A stretch of 16,444 bases of DNA from an uncultured Caryophanales bacterium (GTDB lineage Bacteria; Bacillota_I; Bacilli_A; RFN20; CAG-826), in NCBI GenBank assembly GCA_937895315.1, contig CALAWM010000088.1, positions 1 through 16,444 on the forward strand, read 5' to 3'. Under the pieces are notes generated by a model. That model was given only the letters and a program-made list of their open reading frames with translations. It searched no databases and had not been told where the DNA came from. Below are positions 8,166 through 14,701 of this stretch, piece by piece (within the stretch, counting starts at the first letter, position 1; each line of letters begins with the position of its first letter). A program made the position numbers and the translations under genes.

Positions 8166-8460
8166 CTAATAATGATGTCTTTATGACGTAAATTGGGATT
8201 TTGGTTTCGTTAACAAAGGGGTTAAGCACCAATTGTTCAAACGTTCCCCAGCAAGCACAAGTTTGATCAGCGTAACTAACAAGAATGAAATTATCTTTGT
8301 TAAGAATCTTACTTTCTAAATCCACCAAGGTTGAAAATTCAATGACTTCGGTAAGTGTTTCATCTTTATAATAAATATTGATTTTGCTTGGTTCAGGCTT
8401 TGTACAACCACTTAAAATTAAAGCGGAAGTAAGGAGTAATAACTGGGTAATTTTTTTCAT
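8107..8460 (-). CDS. N-terminal part of a frame-broken lipoprotein: signal peptide and first half of thioredoxin-like domain 1
   Basis: I place the start at the ATG at 8460 rather than the GTG at 8469, because AGAAGG (8471-8476 region, read on the minus strand) is correctly spaced for the ATG and would overlap the GTG. The protein then begins MKKITQLLLLTSALILSGC, a standard lipoprotein signal with lipobox LSGC and lipidated Cys19. A thioredoxin-like domain starts at about residue 38. Its redox loop reads TCACW, giving Cys68-x-Cys70, which is CxC rather than CxxC. The in-frame reading continues sensibly to LLGDDLKG (about residue 104) and then degenerates to a TGA at 8107-8109. Removing one A from the AAA/GGG run at 8149-8154 joins it to the other fragment as ...GDDLKGYQLIVHTPVVGIF..., a protein of about 350 residues. 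So this is one gene with a one-base insertion. Confidence 0.65.
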   Translation of the reverse strand: MKKITQLLLLTSALILSGCTKPEPSKINIYYKDETLTEVIEFSTLVDLESKILNKDNFILVSYADQTCACWGTFEQLVLNPFVNETKIPIYVIKTSLLGDDLKGLPINSAHTSGWYL

Positions 8461-8484
8461 ATTTAACACCTTCTTTTCGTAACT

Positions 8485-8513
8485 ATTTTATCAAGTTTTT
8501 TAACCCCCTGCAA
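8485..8513 (-). promoter_or_regulatory. Possible promoter for the thioredoxin-like lipoprotein gene
   Basis: Read on the minus strand, TTGCAG (8513-8508), a 17-base spacer and TAAAAT (8490-8485) give a weak sigma-A-type promoter. Transcription would begin at about 8478, leaving a leader of roughly 18 bases with the ribosome site in it. Confidence 0.35.
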
Positions 8514-8625
8514 ATCTAAGGAAAAAAGACGTAAAAAAGCGTTGAAAAATTTCAAAAAATAAACCCATAACTTCAAAACAAATTATTGAACCAAAAACAA
8601 TGTATTTTGGGGGGAGTGTTTTTAA
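8514..8625. other. A+T-rich divergent intergenic region with two short inverted repeats
   Basis: This stretch separates the divergent lipoprotein and potA promoters. It holds TTGAAAAATTTCAA (8542-8555; arms TTGAAA and TTTCAA) and CCAAAA (8591-8596) paired with TTTTGG (8605-8610), followed by a run of six G (8609-8614). Either repeat could be a repressor site for one or both promoters, but nothing identifies the regulator. I see no gene in it: the minus-strand frame that crosses it overlaps the potA start and has no convincing protein features. Confidence 0.3.
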
Positions 8626-8654
8626 TTGTTTTTTTAAATAATTTCCATTATATT
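8626..8654 (+). promoter_or_regulatory. Probable promoter of the potABCD operon
   Basis: TTGTTT (8626-8631), a 17-base spacer and TATATT (8649-8654) fit a sigma-A promoter. The start point would be about 8661, just ahead of the strong Shine-Dalgarno sequence AAGGGGAGGT (8666-8675). The leader is therefore very short, with no room for a riboswitch. Confidence 0.5.
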
Positions 8655-8680
8655 TTATATTGATAAAGGGGAGGTAAAGT

Positions 8681-10207
8681 ATGGATAAACTTACTAAACA
8701 TAACGTTGCACGTGAAGACGTAATTATCGAATTAAAAAACGTGAGCAAAGTTTATGACGGCAAGACCGTTGTCGATGGATTTAATTTGTATGTACGACGT
8801 GGTGAGTTTATCACGTTTCTTGGCCCTTCTGGCTGTGGAAAAACCACTACTTTACGGATGATTGCTGGTTTTGAAATTCCGAATGAAGGCACGATTATTT
8901 TAAACGGGGAAGATATTACAAACCTTCCGCCTTACAAAAGACCGGTTAATACAGTATTTCAACGTTACGCCTTATTTCCACATTTAGATGTCTATGATAA
9001 CATTGCTTTTGGTCTTAAAATCAAAAAAGTTAAAGACACCAAAAACGGCAAAGAAGTAATGCGGAAATTAACCTCAAAAGAAATTGATGAAAAAGTCGTT
9101 AAAGCCTTAAAGATGGTTGATCTTGAACAATTTGAAGCCCGCGATATTAGTACTTTATCAGGCGGTCAACAACAAAGAGTGGCAATTGCCCGCGCGATTG
9201 TAAATGAACCCGAAATTATTTTACTAGATGAACCACTCGGCGCCCTTGACTTAAAAATGCGGAAAGAAATGCAACTTGAATTGAAGTCACTCCACAAACG
9301 CTTAGGGATTACTTTTATTTATGTAACCCATGATCAAGAAGAAGCCTTAACAATGAGCGACACGATTGTCGTTATGAATGATGGCTTAATTCAACAAATC
9401 GGCGCTCCAACTGACATTTATAATGAACCGAAAAACCCATTTGTCGCCGACTTTATTGGTGAATCAAATATTTTTAATGCCAGAATGTCCGGCAAACTTG
9501 AAGTTAAATTTTTAGGTACTACTTTTCCTTGTGTTGATGATCTACCTAACAATGAAAAAGTTGATGTTGTCATTCGTCCCGAAGACATTGATATTGTTAA
9601 ACCTGGTAAAGGTCAAGTTGATGGCAAAATTTTCAACAAAGTGTTTAAAGGGGTCCATTATGAATATGTTGTCCGCGTTGGTCGGAAAAGTGAAGTAGTC
9701 ATTCAAAGTACGAAAGACTATGCCCTTAATAGTGAAGTGGGCATCAATATTGATCCCGAATCAATTCACATTATGAAAAAAGAAATTAACGCCAATATTT
9801 ATAGTGATGCCTGGCTTAATAATAAAAACCAATTAATGATTGGTGAAGCCGCCTTTGAAGTCGATGTAACGCAGTTACTTAAGGGCAGCACCGTTGATGA
9901 AGAAGGTTATCTTGTTGGTCCTAACGGCGTCAAATATGATCTTAATGATGTCGATGTAATTGCAACTGTTGATTTTCCCAATATTGAAATTAGTGATAAT
10001 CAAGAAGAAGGCCAAGCCTTTGGTAGTGTCATTAGCGTTATTTGGTTAGGTGACCACTATCAAGTCGTGGTCCGGACTGAAGACGAAGAAGACTTTATTA
10101 TTGAATCCCCATACCTTTGGAACGAAGAAGACCATGTTAGTGTGACAATCAAACCAGAAAACATTGTCTTAAAAGCTAAAGGAGAATTAATGCCATATGA
10201 AAATTAG
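8681..10207 (+). CDS. potA: Spermidine/putrescine ABC transporter ATP-binding protein PotA, with duplicated C-terminal TOBE-like unit
   Basis: The ATPase of a polyamine importer, acting as a dimer on the cytoplasmic side of PotB-PotC. Walker A is GPSGCGKT (48-55), the Q-loop Gln94 lies in FQRYALFP, the signature LSGGQQ is at 159-164, Walker B with DEP is at 183-185, and the switch His is His217 (VTHDQEEA). PTDIYNEPKNPFVADFIGESN is the typical PotA hinge. At 508 residues it is about 140 longer than common PotA. The excess is explained by a second C-terminal unit: residues about 296-368 (VVIRPED...GVHYEYVVRV...DPESIHIMK) and about 445-502 (GDHYQVVVRT...IKPENIVLK) look like two copies of a TOBE-type fold. 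The helical subdomain also has a small lysine-rich insertion (about 115-135). A strong Shine-Dalgarno site precedes the ATG. The next gene overlaps by 11 bases. Confidence 0.92.
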   Translation: MDKLTKHNVAREDVIIELKNVSKVYDGKTVVDGFNLYVRRGEFITFLGPSGCGKTTTLRMIAGFEIPNEGTIILNGEDITNLPPYKRPVNTVFQRYALFPHLDVYDNIAFGLKIKKVKDTKNGKEVMRKLTSKEIDEKVVKALKMVDLEQFEARDISTLSGGQQQRVAIARAIVNEPEIILLDEPLGALDLKMRKEMQLELKSLHKRLGITFIYVTHDQEEALTMSDTIVVMNDGLIQQIGAPTDIYNEPKNPFVADFIGESNIFNARMSGKLEVKFLGTTFPCVDDLPNNEKVDVVIRPEDIDIVKPGKGQVDGKIFNKVFKGVHYEYVVRVGRKSEVVIQSTKDYALNSEVGINIDPESIHIMKKEINANIYSDAWLNNKNQLMIGEAAFEVDVTQLLKGSTVDEEGYLVGPNGVKYDLNDVDVIATVDFPNIEISDNQEEGQAFGSVISVIWLGDHYQVVVRTEDEEDFIIESPYLWNEEDHVSVTIKPENIVLKAKGELMPYEN

Positions 10208-10991
10208 TTTTAGACGGGCACATTTAGGAATTCCTTATGTCGTCTTTATGCTACTTTTCGTCCTATTACCGCTCTTTTTCATTTTATTTTATGCCTTTAG
10301 TAATAGTAGCGGAACGTTAAGTGTTGAACCAATGGTCAACTTCTTTACAAGTAGTGCCAAATGGCGTGTCCTTTTTGTGTCGTTAATCTTTGGGCTTTTA
10401 AATACTGCCCTTACGCTTTTAATTGGTTATCCCTTAGCAATGATTTTAGCCAACCGTAAGTACAATAAAAATGCAGTGCTGGTTATGCTTTTTGTCATGC
10501 CAATGTGGATTAACTTTGTGTTAAGAACGTGGGCAATGCGTGATGTGTTAGCCTTTTTGGGCTTAAGTGGCGGAGAATATCCCGAACTTGCAACCCTTTT
10601 AGGTTTAACTTATAACTATTTACCGTTTACGATCTTACCGTTATATTCAACAATGCTTAAACTTGATAAAAGTCAAATTGAAGCGAGTCAAGATTTAGGG
10701 GCAGGACCATTCCGTACCTTTTTTAAAGTAATCTTACCAATGACGATGCCGGGCGTAGTCAGTGCGGCAACGATGGTCTTTATGCCAACGATGACAAGTT
10801 ATGTTATCGCCGATATTTTAGGCGAAGGTAAAGTTACTTTATTCGGGAAGTATATTGAAATTTATTTCACCCAAAACATTTGGAATGATGGTTCATTCCT
10901 TGCTCTTATCATGCTCTTATTAATTCTTTTAAGTGTCTTATTACCGCGCTTATTTGATAAGAATAAGAAGAAAGGAATTAATGTATGGTAA
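10197..10991 (+). CDS. potB: Spermidine/putrescine ABC transporter permease PotB
   Basis: One of the two membrane subunits that form the polyamine channel. The 264 residues contain about six hydrophobic segments, starting with GIPYVVFMLLFVLLPLFFILFYAF. The binding-protein-dependent permease (EAA) loop is at 162-181, EASQDLGAGPFRTFFKVILP, which contacts the coupling groove of PotA. The product ends in a basic cluster (DKNKKKGINVW). It starts inside the last codons of potA, with GGAG at 10181-10184 placed 12 bases before the ATG, so translation is probably coupled. The assignment as PotB rather than PotC rests on its position first after potA, its FVLRTWAMRD segment, and the usual order of this operon. 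Confidence 0.9.
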   Translation: MKISFRRAHLGIPYVVFMLLFVLLPLFFILFYAFSNSSGTLSVEPMVNFFTSSAKWRVLFVSLIFGLLNTALTLLIGYPLAMILANRKYNKNAVLVMLFVMPMWINFVLRTWAMRDVLAFLGLSGGEYPELATLLGLTYNYLPFTILPLYSTMLKLDKSQIEASQDLGAGPFRTFFKVILPMTMPGVVSAATMVFMPTMTSYVIADILGEGKVTLFGKYIEIYFTQNIWNDGSFLALIMLLLILLSVLLPRLFDKNKKKGINVW

Positions 10992-11833
10992 AGAAAATAT
11001 TCGCCAAAGTATACGTTTACTTTATTTTATTCCTTTTATATTTGCCAATTTTATTCCTCATGGTCTTTAGTTTCACCGAAGCGGAAACGACCGGAGTATG
11101 GACTGGCTTTAGTTTAGCGCTTTATGGTCAAGTGTTCTTAAATACGAAAATAATGAGTGCTTTACTTAATACTTTAATCATTGCCGTTAGTGCGGCGTTA
11201 GTTTCGACAATTCTTCGTACTTTAGGCGCGATCGGCGTTTTCTATATGAAGAAAAGACCGCGGCAAATTATTGAAAGTGTTAATGAAATTCCGGTTGTAA
11301 ATGCCGAAATTGTCATTGCCATCAGTTTAGCGATTGTTTTTAAAGTTACCTCCAATGCTTTAATTTCCATGGGACTGACAGTTGATAGTCCAAACTTTGT
11401 GACCTTACTTATTGGTCATGTCGTCTTAAGTATTGCCTTTGTCTATCTTAATGTCCGGCCTAAATTAATGCAGATGGATCCAAATGACTATGAAGCCGCC
11501 CTTGATCTTGGGGCCAAACCAATGTATGCGATTTGGAAAGTTGTCTTACCCGCGATTATTCCGGGTATTGTAAGTGGCTTTATGCTCGCTTTCACCCTTT
11601 CTTTAGATGATTACATCATTACCTCATTCTTACGGAATCAATCCTTTGATACGTTAAGCACCTTCGTCCAAGGGGTCATTGTTAAATCGACGATTCCGGC
11701 TGAATTACGGGCTTTAACAACATATATCGTCCTTATTACTTTAGGAGTAGTCTTAATCAGCGGACTTAAAAAAGATTCAAAAGCGCAAAAGAAGGCGCTT
11801 GGTCGCGAACTTAAATTACGGAGGTTACCATAA
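10985..11833 (+). CDS. potC: Spermidine/putrescine ABC transporter permease PotC
   Basis: The partner permease of PotB. It has 282 residues with about six hydrophobic segments beginning at VYFILFLLYLPILFLMVFSF. The EAA loop is at 170-189, EAALDLGAKPMYAIWKVVLP. The segment FTLSLDDYIITSFL is typical of PotC. The last 25 residues are strongly basic (KKDSKAQKKALGRELKLRR), a cytoplasmic tail longer than usual. It overlaps potB by 7 bases, and its stop TAA shares one base with the ATG of potD, so the four genes are read as one coupled unit. No internal promoter or terminator is visible. Confidence 0.9.
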   Translation: MVKKIFAKVYVYFILFLLYLPILFLMVFSFTEAETTGVWTGFSLALYGQVFLNTKIMSALLNTLIIAVSAALVSTILRTLGAIGVFYMKKRPRQIIESVNEIPVVNAEIVIAISLAIVFKVTSNALISMGLTVDSPNFVTLLIGHVVLSIAFVYLNVRPKLMQMDPNDYEAALDLGAKPMYAIWKVVLPAIIPGIVSGFMLAFTLSLDDYIITSFLRNQSFDTLSTFVQGVIVKSTIPAELRALTTYIVLITLGVVLISGLKKDSKAQKKALGRELKLRRLP

Positions 11834-13335
11834 TGAAACATAAATTTGGTTTAGTCTTATCATTATTAGCCTTTGGTAGTGTTAGTTTAAGCACTACCCC
11901 AAGTCCTTTAGTCACCGAAAAAAAGATTACCAAGCAATATAGTAATGAAGAAGCCGGTCCTTTAACCTTACGGATTTTTAACTGGGAAGATTATATTGCC
12001 GAAGGGGATGAAGAAGATCCGGAATCTTTCGACACCTTAAGTGCTTTCCATGATTATTATTTAGAAACATATGGTCAAGAAGTAACATTCATTTATGATA
12101 CTTTCAGCACGAATGAAGAAATGTATAACATCATTAAATTAAACGGGGCAAAATATGACTTAATCGCGCCCAGTGATTATATGATTCAACGCCTCTTACG
12201 GGAAGAAATGCTTGAAAAATATACGACTGACGAAACTGGATACACCAATATTCCAAACTATAACGACTACGCAAGTCCTTATCATAAAGCTTTATTTAAA
12301 GATGCGGGCTGGAATGAATATGCAGTTGGTTATATGTGGGGAACCTTTGGTCTTTTATACAATAAAGACGTCAGTGAAACCGTCACTGAAGATATGAAAA
12401 GTTGGTCGGTGCTTTGGGATCAAAAATATAATAAAATGATTTCTATTAAAGACGCCATGCGTGAAGGCTATTTGGTTGGTTTATTTAAAGTCCATCAAGA
12501 TGAATTAAAAGCCTTAGCCGCCGCATATAAAGAGGGGACTTTAAGTGCCGAAGATTACAATAATCAAATTAATGATTTATTAAATGACGTCCATCCGGAA
12601 ACGATCACCAAAGTTGATGAAGCCTTACGGAGTTTAAAACAAAACATTTATGGCTTAGAAGTTGACCAAGGGAAAAACGACATGATTAAAGGGACGATTG
12701 CCCTTAATACTGCGTGGAGCGGTGACGCCGTTTATTCGATTTATCAAGCCGCCGAAGAAGTCGGTGAAGACGTCTTACGTTACAGCATTCCTGAAGAAGG
12801 AAGTAACATTTGGTTTGATGGCTGGGTTATGCCAAAAGGGGCCAATACCTTACTCGCCGAACGTTTTATTAACTTCTTAAGTAGTCCGGAAGTGGCGATT
12901 GCCAATATGGATTACATTGGTTATACAAGCTTTATTGCCGGTGAAGAAGTGCTGGCTTACGTCCAAGATTATGATGAAGTTTTAGGAGAAGGCGCCACCG
13001 AACCCGGAGTTGATCTTGATTTAAAATATTTCTTTGAAGGGACAATTCCCACGCTTGATGATGCCGTAATTAGGATTAATGAAGAATATTTAGGGGGCCA
13101 ACTTAGTACTCAATTCCCCACTCATGATGAAGTAATTCGGAGTGCGGTGATGCGAGACTTTGGGGACACCAATAAACACGTTATTGATATGTGGGCTAAC
13201 TTCAAAGCAACGGAAATTCAAAACTGGATGATTGTCTTTAGTGTCATTATTGTCTTAGGTTTAGGTGCCGCCCTTACTTATAACGTAGTCGTCCGCCAAA
13301 AAGCCGCGCGACGGAAACGGAACTTAGGTAAATAA
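11833..13335 (+). CDS. potD: Spermidine/putrescine-binding protein PotD with C-terminal membrane anchor
   Basis: The extracytoplasmic receptor that captures polyamine and delivers it to PotBC. Mature-domain landmarks match PotD: LRIFNWEDYI at 47-55, DTFSTNEEMYNIIK, YDLIAPSDYMI, TAWSGDA (Trp295) and IWFDGWVMPKGA (Trp327, Asp329). These correspond to the E. coli residues that stack on and ion-pair with the polyamine (Trp229, Trp255, Asp257). The N-terminal signal (about 1-20, MKHKFGLVLSLLAFGSVSLS) has no lipobox cysteine, unlike usual Gram-positive PotD. Instead a single transmembrane helix (about 465-487) ends in a basic tail (RQKAARRKRNLGK), so the protein appears anchored at its C-terminus. 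At 500 residues it is about 150 longer than E. coli PotD, partly through an insertion at about 215-255 (KALAAAYKEGTLSAEDYNN...). The start overlaps potC by one base. Confidence 0.9.
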   Translation: MKHKFGLVLSLLAFGSVSLSTTPSPLVTEKKITKQYSNEEAGPLTLRIFNWEDYIAEGDEEDPESFDTLSAFHDYYLETYGQEVTFIYDTFSTNEEMYNIIKLNGAKYDLIAPSDYMIQRLLREEMLEKYTTDETGYTNIPNYNDYASPYHKALFKDAGWNEYAVGYMWGTFGLLYNKDVSETVTEDMKSWSVLWDQKYNKMISIKDAMREGYLVGLFKVHQDELKALAAAYKEGTLSAEDYNNQINDLLNDVHPETITKVDEALRSLKQNIYGLEVDQGKNDMIKGTIALNTAWSGDAVYSIYQAAEEVGEDVLRYSIPEEGSNIWFDGWVMPKGANTLLAERFINFLSSPEVAIANMDYIGYTSFIAGEEVLAYVQDYDEVLGEGATEPGVDLDLKYFFEGTIPTLDDAVIRINEEYLGGQLSTQFPTHDEVIRSAVMRDFGDTNKHVIDMWANFKATEIQNWMIVFSVIIVLGLGAALTYNVVVRQKAARRKRNLGK

Positions 13336-14462
13336 TGAAAAAAGTCGCAATCATCGGCGGTGGGGTAAGCGGGGTAACTTTTGCCTTAAATATCCAAGAT
13401 TACGCCCATGTCACCATCTTTGAACGCGAACATTCTTTACTCTTAAAACTCCTTAAAACCGGAAACGGGAAAGCAAATATTTATAACCGAAATATTGAGT
13501 TAAGCGCATATAATGACCATTCTTTCATGAATGAACACTATAACCTTATTGAAGTTACCCTTGATGAATACTTTAAAAGACGCGGGCTTTTAACTTACAC
13601 TGATGAAGAAGGGCGGGTTTATCCTTATAGTCGAAGCGCCAAAGGCCTTAAAGACTTTTTGCTAAAAGACTTAAAGGTTGAAGTAAAAACCGCCACCAAT
13701 GTCACGAACGTAACGAAAGAAAAAAATGGTTACATCATTAACGGTGAATATTATGACTATTTAGTGCTCGCCACTGGCTCAAGTGCCGGACTATATAAAT
13801 ATCCGCTTGATAACAATAATGATCCATTATTAAATAGTCTAAAGTTAACAAGAAGTGCTTTAGTCCCGGTCATTAAAACGATTAAGGTTAAAGAAAACTT
13901 AAAGTTACTCCACAATAACCGGAGTGAAGTTGTAATGTCACTTTGGATGGACGGGACCCTTTTATTTAAAGAAAAAGGTGAAGTTCTTTTTAAAGAAGAC
14001 GGTTTAAGCGGGATCGTGAGTTTTGTGGTTTCAAGTTACTTTGAATGGGCGTATAAAGAACATCCGAAAGCAAACTATAAAATAACTTTGGATTTAATAC
14101 CTTTATTAGGAACGTTAGAAATAAAAGAAATCTTAAAAACAAAAGAGGACTATGATAAAGTGTTTGCCCCCTTTATGGTTAGTTACTTAAAGACTTTAAA
14201 GGATGATAATATCTTAAATAATGTTAAGGCCTTAAGTTTTACTCCCGTCGCTTTAAATAACCCCGAGAATACCCAAGCCTTAAGTGGCGGAGTCCTAATC
14301 GAAGCAATTACGAATGACTTTAATCTGAAGAATGATCCAAACCTTTTCGTCCTTGGCGAAGTGTTAAACATTGACGGAATTTGTGGCGGCTACAATTTAG
14401 GGTTTGCAATTTACTCGGGAATCAGAAGTAGTAAAGCCCTTTTATACAAATTGTCAAAATAG
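13335..14462 (+). CDS. HI0933-family (BaiN-like) FAD-dependent oxidoreductase
   Basis: A flavoprotein of 375 residues. The N-terminal Rossmann motif is GGGVSG at 8-13, with the acidic ribose-binding Glu30 closing the second strand. The family block GNGKCNxxN reads GNGKANIYN at 43-51, followed by GRVYPYSRSAKGL and the LATGSSAG strand. The C-terminal FAD block GEVLNIDGICGGYNLGFAIYSG begins at 341 and is diagnostic of the HI0933 family. Members bind FAD; a few clostridial ones (BaiN) act on bile acid intermediates, but most substrates are unknown. The usual Cys of the GNGKCN block is Ala47 here, while Cys350 is kept. It overlaps potD by one base (TAATG), so it is the fifth gene of the polyamine operon. 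That suggests, but does not show, a link to polyamine metabolism. Stop codon TAG at 14460-14462. Confidence 0.85.
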   Translation: MKKVAIIGGGVSGVTFALNIQDYAHVTIFEREHSLLLKLLKTGNGKANIYNRNIELSAYNDHSFMNEHYNLIEVTLDEYFKRRGLLTYTDEEGRVYPYSRSAKGLKDFLLKDLKVEVKTATNVTNVTKEKNGYIINGEYYDYLVLATGSSAGLYKYPLDNNNDPLLNSLKLTRSALVPVIKTIKVKENLKLLHNNRSEVVMSLWMDGTLLFKEKGEVLFKEDGLSGIVSFVVSSYFEWAYKEHPKANYKITLDLIPLLGTLEIKEILKTKEDYDKVFAPFMVSYLKTLKDDNILNNVKALSFTPVALNNPENTQALSGGVLIEAITNDFNLKNDPNLFVLGEVLNIDGICGGYNLGFAIYSGIRSSKALLYKLSK

Positions 14463-14639
14463 GGCACTTTTTTAGACAGTGTAAAAAACACCTACAAAAG
14501 GGCAATGAATTAACGAATTAAACTCCCTTTTAGTAATGAATTAGTAGTTATAATGACTACTTTTTTCTTAATATTTTTTATTTTTGAAATACTATAAAAC
14601 TACTGCACTCGGGAGTCATTTCTCCACTTATAACTTCGT
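14463..14639. other. Intergenic region between the pot operon and nrdD: short hairpins and a direct repeat
   Basis: No gene is seen. Besides the terminator listed separately, GTGT (14479-14482) can pair with ACAC (14488-14491), and AAAAGGG (14496-14502) with CCCTTTT (14525-14531). AATGAATTA occurs twice (14504-14512 and 14535-14543). I could not match these to a known riboswitch or to the NrdR operator (ACACwATATATwGTGT type). The arms could be remnants of a leader or simply A+T-rich chance pairings. Confidence 0.35.
14543..14566 (+). terminator. Weak intrinsic terminator of the pot operon
   Basis: AGTAGT (14543-14548) pairs with ACTACT (14556-14561) around a 7-base loop, followed by a T-run through 14566. 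The stem is short and A+T-rich but has the right layout and lies 80 bases after the last stop codon. The loop also contains TATAAT, which I take as coincidence because no -35 element fits. Confidence 0.5.
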
Positions 14640-14668
14640 TTGATAAGCCTTCCTTTTTTCGTTATATT
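14640..14668 (+). promoter_or_regulatory. Probable sigma-A promoter of nrdD
   Basis: TTGATA (14640-14645), an exact 17-base spacer and TATATT (14663-14668) give a good promoter. A start near 14675 leaves a leader of about 27 bases containing the GAGGAGG ribosome site (14691-14697). A TATAAT just downstream (14669-14674) lacks a correctly spaced -35. No NrdR boxes overlap it that I can see. Confidence 0.5.
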
Positions 14669-14701
14669 TATAATCACCAACAACAGATACGAGGAGGAAT
14701 T

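Noticed and set aside
8140..8170. Programmed ribosomal frameshift in the lipoprotein
   Set aside because: A +1 move is needed, and there is no slow codon, stop codon or Shine-Dalgarno stimulator placed as in known +1 sites. A base insertion in the AAAGGG run explains it more simply.
8500..8748. Minus-strand open frame of 82 codons across the lipoprotein-potA gap
   Set aside because: It overlaps the start of potA, lies in A+T-rich DNA with two promoters, has no ribosome site and no recognisable protein pattern.
14570..14701. NrdR operator boxes upstream of nrdD
   Set aside because: No pair of sequences resembling the 16-base ACACwATATATwGTGT palindrome was found in the gap.
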